Shown here in pieces: positions 1 through 7,427 of a DNA stretch of 14,051 bases (position 1 is the stretch's first letter; every line of letters begins with the position of its first letter). Origin of the DNA: Bacillota bacterium (GTDB lineage: Bacteria; Bacillota_I; Bacilli_A; Erysipelotrichales; Erysipelotrichaceae). The position numbers were made by a program, and so were the translations under genes. The notes below the pieces were generated by a model. That model ran no database searches. It was given only the letters and a program-made list of their open reading frames with translations, and was not told where the DNA came from. The DNA is taken from NCBI GenBank assembly GCA_023388035.1, contig JAEWGY010000004.1, positions 1-14,051 of the forward strand, given 5' to 3'.

Positions 1-36
1 ATAAAATTATATCATGAAAAATATAATAAAAAAAGA

Positions 37-45
37 TGTTATAAT
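37..45 (+). promoter_or_regulatory. Extended -10 promoter for metG-pta
   Basis: The bases TGTTATAAT form a perfect extended -10 (TGN then TATAAT at 40-45). No good -35 box is visible upstream. Transcription would start near 51-52, so the leader is only about 12 nt and holds little beyond the AAAGGAG ribosome site at 52-58. Confidence 0.6.
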
Positions 46-63
46 AATTTTAAAGGAGAAACT

Positions 64-1593
64 ATGGCAAAAAAATATTATCTAAGCACTTCTATTGTCT
101 ACGCCTCTGCTAAACCTCATGTTGGAAACTGTTATGAGATCGTTTTAGCCGATGCTATCGCAAGATATAAAAGATTATCTGGTTATGATGTTTTTTTCCA
201 AACTGGAAGTGATGATCATGGTCAAAAGATAGCTGATAAGGCTAAAGAGGCAAATATTCATCCCTATGAATACACAACTAAAATTACTGATATAGTTAAA
301 GATATTTATAAACTTTTAAATATAAGCTACGATCATTTTATTCGTACAACAGATGAAGATCATAAACAAAAGGTTGCTGATATCTTTAAATATTTTTATG
401 ACAAAGGTGATATCTATTTAGATACCTATGAGGGTAATTATTGTAAGGCCTGTGAATCATTTTTTAGTGATTCACAGTTAGTAGATGGTCGCTGTCCAGA
501 TTGTGGGGGTATTATTACTAAAGAAAAACAAGAAGCTTATTTCTTTAGAATGTCTAAATATGAAAAAGAGCTAGAAAAAATCTTAATTGAAAATAAAGAA
601 TTAATCATTCCTAATAAAGGAAGTAGTGAAATGCTTAATAATTTTATTAAGCCAGGTCTTAAAGATCTATGTGTATCTCGTTCAAATTTTGATTGGGGAA
701 TTAAGGTTCCATTTGATCAAAAACATGTAATCTACGTTTGGATTGATGCACTAAGCAATTATATCACTTCAATCAATTATCAAAACCAAGAAGAATTTAA
801 TAAATACTGGCCCTGTGATTTACATATCATCGGTAAGGATATCTTAAGATTCCACTCAATTTATTGGCCAATTATGTTAATGTCATTAGGACTTAGCTTA
901 CCTAAAAAAATCTTTGCCCATCCTTGGCTTTTATCAGGTGATGATAAGATGTCTAAGTCTAAGGGTAATGTTATTTATGCTGATGATTTAGCTAACGAGT
1001 TTGGAACCGATGAAATTAGGTATGTATTACTTAAAATTATGCCCTTTGATCATGATGGTATTGTTACTAGAGAAATTATAATTGATACTATCAATGCTGA
1101 TCTAGTAAATACCTTAGGCAATCTAGTTAATCGCAGCATTGTTATGGCTAATAAATATTTTGATTCAAAGATTGTAGAATCAGATCTTAAGGATGAATTT
1201 AGTGATGATTTAGAAAATGTGATTAATGAAGTTAAGAATGATTATTTTAAGTTATTAGAAGAGTTAAGAATCCAGGATGCTTTAATTCGTTTATTCGACT
1301 TACTAAGAAGAGCAAACAAATATATTGATGAAACAGCACCATGGCTTTTAGCTAAAAATAAAGAGGATGAAGAAAAACTTAATAATGTTCTATATCATCT
1401 TTTAGAAACAATTAGAATTAGTGCTATTATGCTTGCAAATATCATCCCTGATACCAGTGCTAAAATCCTTTCATATTTAAATGTTAATTTAAGTTATAAT
1501 GAGCTAGATTACGGCTTTATTAATGAGTATAATACTAGTAAAGACATTGCTATTTTATTTAAACGAATCGAAAATAAAAAGGAGGAAAAATGA
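64..1593 (+). CDS. metG: Methionyl-tRNA synthetase (short form)
   Basis: This cytosolic class I aminoacyl-tRNA synthetase charges tRNA-Met with methionine for initiation and elongation. The HIGH-type motif appears as HVGN at residues 19-22 and the KMSKS loop at 295-299. A four-cysteine zinc knuckle (C127, C130, C144, C147) lies in the connective domain. The C-terminal third is the helical anticodon-binding domain, with a PWLLAK motif. At 509 residues it lacks the C-terminal tRNA-binding/dimerisation domain found in longer Bacillus-type enzymes (about 660 residues), so it is expected to be monomeric. The start is supported by AAAGGAG just upstream. It ends in TGA within an ATGA overlap with pta, which implies translational coupling. 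The use of TGA as stop and TGG for Trp excludes the mycoplasma code. Confidence 0.97.
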   Translation: MAKKYYLSTSIVYASAKPHVGNCYEIVLADAIARYKRLSGYDVFFQTGSDDHGQKIADKAKEANIHPYEYTTKITDIVKDIYKLLNISYDHFIRTTDEDHKQKVADIFKYFYDKGDIYLDTYEGNYCKACESFFSDSQLVDGRCPDCGGIITKEKQEAYFFRMSKYEKELEKILIENKELIIPNKGSSEMLNNFIKPGLKDLCVSRSNFDWGIKVPFDQKHVIYVWIDALSNYITSINYQNQEEFNKYWPCDLHIIGKDILRFHSIYWPIMLMSLGLSLPKKIFAHPWLLSGDDKMSKSKGNVIYADDLANEFGTDEIRYVLLKIMPFDHDGIVTREIIIDTINADLVNTLGNLVNRSIVMANKYFDSKIVESDLKDEFSDDLENVINEVKNDYFKLLEELRIQDALIRLFDLLRRANKYIDETAPWLLAKNKEDEEKLNNVLYHLLETIRISAIMLANIIPDTSAKILSYLNVNLSYNELDYGFINEYNTSKDIAILFKRIENKKEEK

Positions 1594-2564
1594 ATTTATT
1601 TAATGAATGCAAAGAAAAATTAAAGGGAAAAAAAGTAAAAATCGTCTTTCCTGAAGGTTTAGATCCTAGAATCTTAGAGGCTTGCGTAAAATTAGCAGTT
1701 GAAGACTGTGTAAAGCCTTTAGTAATCGGTGAAAAAGAAAAGATTGAAAATACTTGTAAAAGTAATGGTTTAGATCCAAGTGTCTTAACGATCATCGATC
1801 CTGCAAACTATCCTAGTATCGATTTGATGGTAGCAGAATTTGTTAAGCGCCGTAATGGTAAAATTGATGAAGTACGTGCTAGAGAATTAGTACTAACTGA
1901 CTATAATTATTTTGGTACCATGTTAGTGTATCTAGATGAAGCTAAAGGTCTAGTATCTGGTGCTGTAGGAACTACTGCTAACACTGTAAGACCAGCACTA
2001 CAAATAATTAAAATGCATCCAAACTACAATTTAGTTTCTGGTGTTTTCCTAATGCTTAAGGAAAGTGAAAGGTATTTATTCGGTGATTGTGCTATTAATA
2101 TTAATCCTGACTCTAAAACCTTAGCTGAAATTGCTATTTGTTCTTCACATACAGCAAGAAAATTTGGTATTGACCCAAGAGTAGGTTTTCTAAGTTTCTC
2201 TACCTTCGGCTCAGCAAACTCACCAGAACAAGATAAGGTTGCAACTGCAGTAAGACTTGCTAAGGAATTAGATCCTGAATTAGTTTGTGATGGTGAAATG
2301 CAATTAGATGCTGCAATAGTCCCTACTGTTGCTTTAAAGAAAGCTCCTAATTCACCTGTAGCTGGAAAAGTTAATACCTTCATCTTCCCAACTCTTGATG
2401 CTGGTAATATCGGTTATAAAATCGCAGAGCGTTTCGGTAAATATCAAGCAATCGGTCCTATTCTTCAAGGTTTAGCTAAACCTGTTAATGATTTATCACG
2501 TGGTTGCAGTGCTCAGGATGTCTATAATCTTGCATTAATTACAGCTGTTCAATCATTAGATTAA
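1590..2564 (+). CDS. pta: Phosphate acetyltransferase
   Basis: This cytosolic enzyme of the acetate overflow pathway interconverts acetyl-CoA plus phosphate with acetyl-phosphate plus CoA. With acetate kinase, which is not in this window, it yields ATP. The 324 residues match the usual length of the single-domain PTA_PTB family. The N-terminus (KIVFPEGLDPRILEA) and the C-terminus (GLAKPVNDLSRGCSAQDV) are strongly family-typical. GAVGTTANTVRPALQII and the SSHTARKFGIDPRVGFLSFS stretch lie in the CoA/phosphate-binding core. AAGGAGG lies directly upstream of the start, which overlaps the metG stop by 4 nt (ATGA), so the two genes are probably co-transcribed. Pairing of metG with pta is a positional observation; no functional link is implied. 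A terminator hairpin begins within the stop codon. Confidence 0.96.
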   Translation: MNLFNECKEKLKGKKVKIVFPEGLDPRILEACVKLAVEDCVKPLVIGEKEKIENTCKSNGLDPSVLTIIDPANYPSIDLMVAEFVKRRNGKIDEVRARELVLTDYNYFGTMLVYLDEAKGLVSGAVGTTANTVRPALQIIKMHPNYNLVSGVFLMLKESERYLFGDCAININPDSKTLAEIAICSSHTARKFGIDPRVGFLSFSTFGSANSPEQDKVATAVRLAKELDPELVCDGEMQLDAAIVPTVALKKAPNSPVAGKVNTFIFPTLDAGNIGYKIAERFGKYQAIGPILQGLAKPVNDLSRGCSAQDVYNLALITAVQSLD

Positions 2565-2582
2565 GGCCTTTGGCCTTTTTAT
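2563..2582 (+). terminator. Rho-independent terminator after pta
   Basis: A six-base stem AAGGCC/GGCCTT (2563-2568 with 2572-2577) with a TTT loop is followed by a short U-tract. The stem starts inside the pta stop codon. It separates the metG-pta transcript from the glycan operon whose promoter follows immediately. Confidence 0.8.
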
Positions 2583-2584
2583 TA

Positions 2585-2593
2585 TGCTATAAT
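2585..2593 (+). promoter_or_regulatory. Extended -10 promoter of a leaderless transcript
   Basis: TGCTATAAT is a perfect extended -10, with TATAAT at 2588-2593. A six-base discriminator puts +1 on the A of the ATG at 2600. No Shine-Dalgarno sequence lies between terminator and ATG, so the mRNA of the next gene is probably leaderless. The -35 position falls in the upstream terminator stem and does not resemble TTGACA. Confidence 0.7.
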
Positions 2594-2599
2594 TAAAAT

Positions 2600-4423
2600 A
2601 TGCAAATTGTAATTTTAGGTTGCGGTTATCTTGCTTATAATATTTATAATCATTTTAAAGATAAATGTCACTGTACTGTATACGGTTATAAGTCTAGTTT
2701 CTCTTATTTAGTTGAAAATTTTATCGAGACTGACATTTTTAAACTGGATGAAAATACATTCAAAGATGCGATTGTTATTGATTGTATTTCCCTAATTAAT
2801 AATACTGAAACTGATGAAAATAAATTAATTTTTGTTAAGAATAAATATGAAGCTTTTTTAAAGAAATTAAAACTTTCATATCTCTATATTAATTTTTCAA
2901 GTGGTGGCACTATTTATGGTGATAGTGAAAAACTACTTAATGAAAATGACCCCATTAATCCTCAAACCATCTATGCAAAATCTAAGGCATTAATTGAAGA
3001 TCTAATTATTAAAAGTGATATCAATTATTTGATTTTAAGACTATCAAATCCTTATGGTGGCTACATTCAAAGAGAAAGAAATCAAGGAGTAATACCAATC
3101 ATTATTAGAGCTATTTTACTCAATCAGGAATTTACACTTAAAAATACTCTTTCAAGTACAAGAGATTATTTACATATGGATGATCTTCTAATTTTCCTTC
3201 AAAAATTGATTGAAAATAATCTCAAAAATCAAATAATTAATCTTAGTTATGGCAAAAGTTTTAGTCTTAATCAAATTATTAATTTTTGTGAAAAATATTG
3301 TGAAGCTAAATTAAATTATAATACTGAAATTAATTTTGACTATCAAATGCATTCAAGGATTGATAATTTAAAACTAATTAAATTAACTGATTATTTTCCT
3401 AAAATCGATCTAGCTCAAGGTATTTTAAAGGAAGTAAAGCGAATTAAAAAAGAATTAGAACCAAGTTTTTCTATTCTGATACCGGTTTATAATATTAGTA
3501 CTTATCTTAAGAAATGCCTAGACTCTATTTTAGCCCAAGATTATCACAACTATGAAGTGATTATGGTTGATGATGGTTCAACTGATGAATCAGGAGCAAT
3601 TTGTAAAAACTACGATGACAATTACGCTAACTTTCATTATTATTATAAAGAAAATAAGGGCTTAGCAGATACCAGAAATTACGGTATTCAAAAAGCCAAA
3701 AATGATTATATTATATTCATTGATGGCGATGATTATATCGCAAGTAATTATCTTTCTAGCATCAAAGAAGTTATTAATATGTACAATGCTGACTTAATCA
3801 TTTTCGATTTTATCCAAGAATATATTGATAACAGTAAGGAATACATCAAAATCGATCTTAAAACTGACGCTCAAATTGATCCTCTTAAAGATAATTTATT
3901 AATAAAAGCTAAAAATTGTGTTTGGAATAAGGTTTACCATAGACGTTTATTAAAAAATAGCATTTATGGACCTTGGCGTTTTTATGAAGATCTTAGTGAG
4001 ACTTATAATATTATTTTAGAGGCTTCTAATATACATTACTTAAATAAAGCTTTATATTATTATCTAGTTAATCGCAGTGGTAATATCACAACTAGCTTTA
4101 ATGATAATGTCTATGATATCTTCTTATCCTTAAATAAATTGATTAATTATTATAAAGAAAGAAAAGTCTATGAAAAATTCTATGATCAAATTGAACACTT
4201 AAGTTTAATCAACATCATGGAATGTCTTAAAAAACTAAGAAATGTAGAACTTTTAAAAGCTTTTAAATTTATTAATACAAGTTTTAAATTTATTAATGAA
4301 AATTTTCCTAATTATCGCAGTGCTAAAATCAGTCCTTATATACAGAAAAATGATAAGCTTTATCTAAACAAATATAAATTAATGATCTATCTAGTACTAC
4401 GTACAATCATAAGACAAATATAA
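2600..4423 (+). CDS. NAD-dependent epimerase/dehydratase fused to GT2 glycosyltransferase
   Basis: This is a two-domain enzyme for surface polysaccharide synthesis. Residues 1 to about 285 form an extended short-chain dehydrogenase. It has the nucleotide-binding GCGYLA near residue 7, Ser100/Ser101 in FSSGG, the catalytic Tyr125-x3-Lys129 (YAKSK), and RLSNPYGG with the downstream STRDYLH typical of nucleotide-sugar epimerases. Residues from about 288 form a GT-A fold family 2 glycosyltransferase: FSILIPVYN, DDG at 324-326, the metal-binding DGDD at 375-378, and a C-terminal segment containing NRSGN shared with the next gene. The substrate cannot be told from sequence; the epimerase may make the donor sugar used by the transferase (inference). 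The start is fixed by the Rossmann N-terminus, and no ribosome site precedes it. The last residues were altered by a 46-bp duplication. Confidence 0.9.
   Translation: MQIVILGCGYLAYNIYNHFKDKCHCTVYGYKSSFSYLVENFIETDIFKLDENTFKDAIVIDCISLINNTETDENKLIFVKNKYEAFLKKLKLSYLYINFSSGGTIYGDSEKLLNENDPINPQTIYAKSKALIEDLIIKSDINYLILRLSNPYGGYIQRERNQGVIPIIIRAILLNQEFTLKNTLSSTRDYLHMDDLLIFLQKLIENNLKNQIINLSYGKSFSLNQIINFCEKYCEAKLNYNTEINFDYQMHSRIDNLKLIKLTDYFPKIDLAQGILKEVKRIKKELEPSFSILIPVYNISTYLKKCLDSILAQDYHNYEVIMVDDGSTDESGAICKNYDDNYANFHYYYKENKGLADTRNYGIQKAKNDYIIFIDGDDYIASNYLSSIKEVINMYNADLIIFDFIQEYIDNSKEYIKIDLKTDAQIDPLKDNLLIKAKNCVWNKVYHRRLLKNSIYGPWRFYEDLSETYNIILEASNIHYLNKALYYYLVNRSGNITTSFNDNVYDIFLSLNKLINYYKERKVYEKFYDQIEHLSLINIMECLKKLRNVELLKAFKFINTSFKFINENFPNYRSAKISPYIQKNDKLYLNKYKLMIYLVLRTIIRQI
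4261..4302 (+). repeat. 21-nt in-frame tandem repeat
   Basis: A 16-base identical word starting at 4261 recurs at 4282, a 21-nt period equal to seven codons. It encodes FKFINTS followed by FKFINEN in the C-terminal region of the fusion protein, so it preserves the frame. Confidence 0.6.
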
Positions 4424-4459
4424 ATTAATGATCTATCTAGTACTACGTAAAATCATAAG
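4368..4459 (+). repeat. 46-bp tandem duplication at a gene junction
   Basis: Bases 4368-4413 are repeated at 4414-4459 with one mismatch (C4404 versus A4450). The second copy carries the stop codon of the upstream gene (4421-4423) and part of the SD of the downstream gene. Because 46 is not a multiple of 3, the second copy is read in a new frame and stops early. Confidence 0.95.
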
Positions 4460-4467
4460 GAGAAATA

Positions 4468-5481
4468 ATGCCTAAAGTATCAATTATTGTACCTATTTAT
4501 AATGTAGAAAAATATTTAAGAAAATGTATTGATTCGTTATTGAATCAGGATTTTAAAGATCTAGAAATTATTGCGATTAACGATGGGTCACCAGATAATT
4601 CACTTACAATTTTAAAAGAATATCAAGATCCTCGCTTAGTTATCGTTGACAAAGAGAACGGTGGTTATGGCTCGGTTTTAAGAGAAGGTATTAAAATAGC
4701 TAAAAGTGACTATATTTTAGTATGTGATCCTGATGATTATTTAGAAACCAACGCTGTTTCCTATCTTTATAATCTTGCTTTAAAAAATAATTCTGATCTT
4801 ACTATCGGAGCTAAATATTATATTTATGAGGATAATGAACAAATTGATTATTCCAAATCTTATTCAGATGAAGTTAAAATCTTAAATGAAGAAATATATA
4901 AAATAGAAAATGATAATTTCAAAGATCTCTTATTCATCGACCCCTCACCTCACTCAAAGCTATATCGCAAAGAATTAGTGAAGGATTTAAACTTTTTAGA
5001 TAAAATCGCCTATACTGATAATATTCTTTTTTATCTATCACTGATAAAGGCTAAAAGGGTTATTTACACTGAAAAAGCACTATCTTACTATCTGATAAAC
5101 CGCAGTGGTAACACTATGAGCGATATTTCAGCTAAGGCTGTATTAGCTCATTTAAAAGTTTTTAATGAAATTCTTAACAAAGCAATTACTAATCTTGATT
5201 TCTTTTATTTCCGCATGTTTTTAAGTTTCAAATATATTATCTGGCAATTTAAGGCTACTCATTTAAATAGTGAAGTGCAAAGTGAATTAATTACTAATCT
5301 TAAAATAATGCAAGATAAATTAATTTTAAATCGAAAAAGTATTTTAGCTTATTATAAACTTTATAATAATAGACGTTATAAAGAAAGAATCAAGGATTAT
5401 TTATTTTTAAATGCCCTAACAAAAAAGATTGGATTTAATTTATTATTAAAAGATATTAAAAAGCGAGGCCAGCATGATTGA
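4468..5481 (+). CDS. Family 2 glycosyltransferase
   Basis: This enzyme transfers a sugar from a nucleotide-sugar donor to a growing glycan on the cytoplasmic face of the membrane. The N-terminal GT-A domain shows VSIIVPIYN, NDG at 38-40 and the metal-binding DPDD at 87-90. The variant ENGGYGSVLREGI replaces the usual KENGGLSDARN loop, so its acceptor or donor may differ from its neighbours'. The C-terminal half resembles that of the preceding fusion protein (HSKLYRKEL, YYLINRSGNT), suggesting paralogues. No transmembrane segment is evident. AAGGAG at 4457-4462 supports the start. It follows the 46-bp duplication and overlaps the next gene by 8 nt. Substrate unknown. Confidence 0.9.
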   Translation: MPKVSIIVPIYNVEKYLRKCIDSLLNQDFKDLEIIAINDGSPDNSLTILKEYQDPRLVIVDKENGGYGSVLREGIKIAKSDYILVCDPDDYLETNAVSYLYNLALKNNSDLTIGAKYYIYEDNEQIDYSKSYSDEVKILNEEIYKIENDNFKDLLFIDPSPHSKLYRKELVKDLNFLDKIAYTDNILFYLSLIKAKRVIYTEKALSYYLINRSGNTMSDISAKAVLAHLKVFNEILNKAITNLDFFYFRMFLSFKYIIWQFKATHLNSEVQSELITNLKIMQDKLILNRKSILAYYKLYNNRRYKERIKDYLFLNALTKKIGFNLLLKDIKKRGQHD

Positions 5482-6406
5482 TGTTATTATTCCCATTTAC
5501 AATCAGAAGAATTATCTTGATGATTGCATACAAAGTCTTTTAAATCAGACTTATAAAAATTTCAGAGTGCATTTAATCGACGATGGTTCTAGTGATGGTA
5601 GTTCTTTAATTTTAAAAGCTTATGCTGCTAAATATCCAACATTATTTCATTATCATTTTAAAGAAAATGGTGGCTTATCTGATGCTAGAAATTATGGTTT
5701 GAAATTTGTTAGTGCTCCTTACATTCATTTCCTTGATTCAGATGATTATCTTGATTCACAATTCTATGAAATAATGCTTAAAGAAATAGAAGGTTATGAT
5801 TTAGTTGCTACAGGGATGAACGAATTCAATAATAATGGAATATTTAATAAGATACCTGCCACTAATTTACAAGACCCTGATACAATTAAGGCAGGACTAT
5901 TTGCACCAATGTTTGCATCTAATAAACTTTATAAAGCATCGCTATTTGAGGATTTACGCTATCCTAAGGGATATTGGTATGAAGATATACCGGTTTTCAT
6001 TAAACTTATCAGTTCTAATATAAAAATAAATTTTCTTGATAATTATCTTTTCTACTATCGTCATCATGATGATTCAATTATGAAATCAAATAATAATCCA
6101 AAATTATTTGATATCTTCACGATCTGTAAGATGGTAATAGCAATTTTTAAAGAAAAAAATCTACTTAATAAATACTATTATGAATTAGAATTTTTTATAA
6201 TTGAACATTTAAGACTGTATGGTATGTATCGTTTCCTAAGATCTAATTATAAAAAGGCTCTAATATCTGAATCTAATCACTTTATGCAGCTTAACTTTCC
6301 TAATTTCAAAAAGAATCCTTATCTTAAAAAAAGAAATCTTAAAGAAAGACTTTTCGTAAAATATCCATTTTTAGGACGGATATATTTTTCCTTAAGATAT
6401 AAATAA
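5474..6406 (+). CDS. Family 2 glycosyltransferase
   Basis: This is the third glycosyltransferase of the operon, expected to work in the cytoplasm or at the membrane face on the same surface glycan. It has IPIYN at 6-10, DDG at 36-38, KENGGLSDARNYG at 63-75 and the metal-binding DSDD at 88-91. YRHHDDSIM takes the place of the NRSGN motif of its paralogues. The C-terminus is basic (KKRNLKERLFVKYPFLGR), which could favour membrane association (inference). The ATG overlaps the upstream stop by 8 nt (ATGATTGA) and the ribosome site is poor (GCGAGG), so translation is probably coupled. It is the last gene of the operon; only a weak 7-bp hairpin follows. Donor and acceptor cannot be predicted. Confidence 0.9.
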   Translation: MIDVIIPIYNQKNYLDDCIQSLLNQTYKNFRVHLIDDGSSDGSSLILKAYAAKYPTLFHYHFKENGGLSDARNYGLKFVSAPYIHFLDSDDYLDSQFYEIMLKEIEGYDLVATGMNEFNNNGIFNKIPATNLQDPDTIKAGLFAPMFASNKLYKASLFEDLRYPKGYWYEDIPVFIKLISSNIKINFLDNYLFYYRHHDDSIMKSNNNPKLFDIFTICKMVIAIFKEKNLLNKYYYELEFFIIEHLRLYGMYRFLRSNYKKALISESNHFMQLNFPNFKKNPYLKKRNLKERLFVKYPFLGRIYFSLRYK

Positions 6407-6420
6407 AATACTATATCCTA

Positions 6421-6449
6421 TTTACTTTAAAATCTAAATAGGTTATAAT
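6421..6449 (+). promoter_or_regulatory. Promoter of tRNA-Leu
   Basis: TTTACT at 6421-6426 and TATAAT at 6444-6449 are separated by exactly 17 bp. The predicted start lies about 3 nt before the mature 5' end of the tRNA. Confidence 0.65.
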
Positions 6450-6458
6450 ATTTTAGCT

Positions 6459-6542
6459 GCGGATGTGGCGAAATTGGTATACGCGCTAGACTTAGGATCT
6501 AGTGCCTCGTGCATGGGGGTTCGAGTCCCTTCATCCGCACCA
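6459..6542 (+). tRNA. tRNA-Leu (anticodon UAG)
   Basis: The acceptor stem GCGGATG pairs with CATCCGC at 6532-6538, followed by an A discriminator and an encoded CCA (6540-6542). The anticodon stem CTAGA/TCTAG encloses CTTAGGA, giving anticodon TAG at 6493-6495, which reads CUA and probably other CUN codons. A long variable arm (GCCTCGTGCATGG region) marks it as class II, as expected for leucine. The T-loop GGTTCGAGTCC is canonical. It is a single tRNA transcription unit. I saw no repeat of its 3' end elsewhere in the window, so there is no sign of an integration site. Confidence 0.97.
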
Positions 6543-6554
6543 CTCCTGAACAAT

Positions 6555-6582
6555 AATAAAGCTTTATGCTTTATTTTTTTTT
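6555..6582 (+). terminator. Rho-independent terminator after tRNA-Leu
   Basis: The 8-bp stem AATAAAGC/GCTTTATT (6555-6562 with 6568-6575) has a five-base loop and is followed by a run of T to 6582. It ends the tRNA transcript. Confidence 0.85.
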
Positions 6583-6795
6583 ATATTTTATTTAAATTCT
6601 ATTTCATTTAATAAATATTTTTTCTTACATTTTGAAAACGTTTATAAAAGTTTGAAAATCTGATATTATTTTATCAAAATCTTATTCACTCTATTTTTAC
6701 TATCTATTTAAGCTAATATACATAGTATTACATGAAGCCATAAATGGTTTATCAGAATACTTTTACTTGTTTCTAGTATATATAAAATGGCTATT
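6583..6795. other. Intergenic spacer without recognisable gene
   Basis: This AT-rich stretch between the tRNA terminator and the IS1595-type element has no credible reading frame on either strand. The only notable item is a CcpA-site-like word at 6632-6647 (15 of 16 positions of the cre consensus by eye), with no adjacent gene. Before the insertion it would have been the upstream region of the response-regulator gene. Confidence 0.5.
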
Positions 6796-6803
6796 AAAAA
6801 TAA
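6796..6803. repeat. Target-site duplication, left copy
   Basis: AAAAATAA directly abuts the left inverted repeat and is repeated exactly at 8017-8024. Eight bases is the duplication length known for the IS1595 family. Confidence 0.8.
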
Positions 6804-6836
6804 GGGAACTATATAGCAGTTTACACCAACCACAAA
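6804..6836 (+). repeat. Left terminal inverted repeat
   Basis: It begins GGGAACTATATAGC and matches the complement of 7984-8016 at 26 of 33 positions, including an uninterrupted ten-base block at positions 3-12. Confidence 0.85.
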
Positions 6837-6860
6837 ATGTAGTGTTTTCGGGTTCGTTTC

Positions 6861-7085
6861 ACTCAACTTTACACAGATAAATGGCTGGGTTATAATAAAG
6901 TTGCTAAGATGTATCAACATAACTTTGTGAATCACAGTGCTCATGAATATGTTCAAGGCGATGTTTATACTAACATGACTCAAAGCTTTTAGGCTGGATT
7001 AAAACGTGGAGTATTAGGAATTTATCACTCATGGTCTAAGAAATATATTCAAGACTATGTGAATGAATTTGTTTTCCATCTCTTA
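6861..7085 (+). pseudogene. IS1595-family transposase, 3' remnant
   Basis: The frame starting at 6861 translates as TQLYTDKWLGYNKVAKMY, then FVNHSAHEYVQGDVYTN, a TAG stop at 6990-6992, then AGLKRGVLGIYHSWSKK and DYVNEFVF. This matches the end of the catalytic DDE domain of ISXO2-like/IS1595 transposases: the second Asp in TDKW, NHSAHEYV, and LKRG..GIYH. The usual ...ESFW motif reads QSF-stop, so the catalytic Glu position is Gln (6981-6983) and the following Trp is a nonsense codon (TGG to TAG). The N-terminal zinc ribbon and the first catalytic Asp are absent. The gene cannot make an active enzyme. Family assignment is from memory of motifs and should hold at family level. Confidence 0.85.
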
Positions 7086-7127
7086 CTTTCAAATGCCTGT
7101 GTCGTACTAAATATAGGGAACTAATTT

Positions 7128-7400
7128 ATGGCTACTAATACACTAAATGATTTACATTTTGAATTGGAAAGGTCTATTTCTCGAAGAGTTGATAGTAAAC
7201 TAATTGGGCATCAGGTTAGTCTTTCTGATAGATTTTATGACAAGTATACGAAATTCTGGAATAAAAAGTACAGTTTTGATTTTGTTACTAACCATCGTCC
7301 TTTTTACGCTCAACTAACAAAGACTTGTATCTACGAAGCGCTTAAAGAAAGTCTCAAATTCACTGATTTGAAAGAAACTTTGGATAGCCATGCACTATAA
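7128..7400 (+). CDS. Hypothetical passenger protein (90 aa)
   Basis: I do not recognise this family. It is a small, charged, soluble protein with no signal peptide or membrane segment, rich in aromatic residues in its middle (RFYDKYTKFWNKKYSFDF) and probably helical at both ends. AGGGA at 7115-7119 lies 8 nt before the ATG. It starts about 40 bp after the dead transposase, inside the IS1595-type element, and is the first of three same-direction passenger genes; the next begins 27 bp after its stop. Its place suggests a shared role with the nucleotidyltransferase-like gene downstream, for example a regulator or neutralising partner, but nothing in its sequence shows this. Confidence 0.6.
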   Translation: MATNTLNDLHFELERSISRRVDSKLIGHQVSLSDRFYDKYTKFWNKKYSFDFVTNHRPFYAQLTKTCIYEALKESLKFTDLKETLDSHAL

Positions 7401-7427
7401 CTCTAGAGAGGATAAGGGGGGACAGTA

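Noticed and set aside
2024..2383. Minus-strand frame inside pta, and similar antisense frames in metG, the ABC ATPase and tnpB
   Set aside because: They are antisense shadows of well-recognised genes, with composition forced by the real coding strand.
5835..6023. 62-codon plus-strand frame within the third glycosyltransferase
   Set aside because: It is an out-of-frame shadow of the GT2 gene, which has clear motifs on both sides.
6417..6442. CCTATTT/AAATAGG hairpin as terminator of the glycan operon
   Set aside because: The stem is AT-rich, the loop is 12 nt, no clean T-run follows, and it overlaps the -35/-10 spacer of the tRNA promoter. Too weak to call.
6459..6542. tRNA-Leu as an attachment site for an integrated island
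   Set aside because: I found no second copy of the tRNA 3' end and no integrase gene in the window.
6708..6983. Minus-strand reading frame of about 91 codons
   Set aside because: It overlaps the IS1595 inverted repeat and the transposase relic in antisense, has no family resemblance, and no ribosome site stands out.
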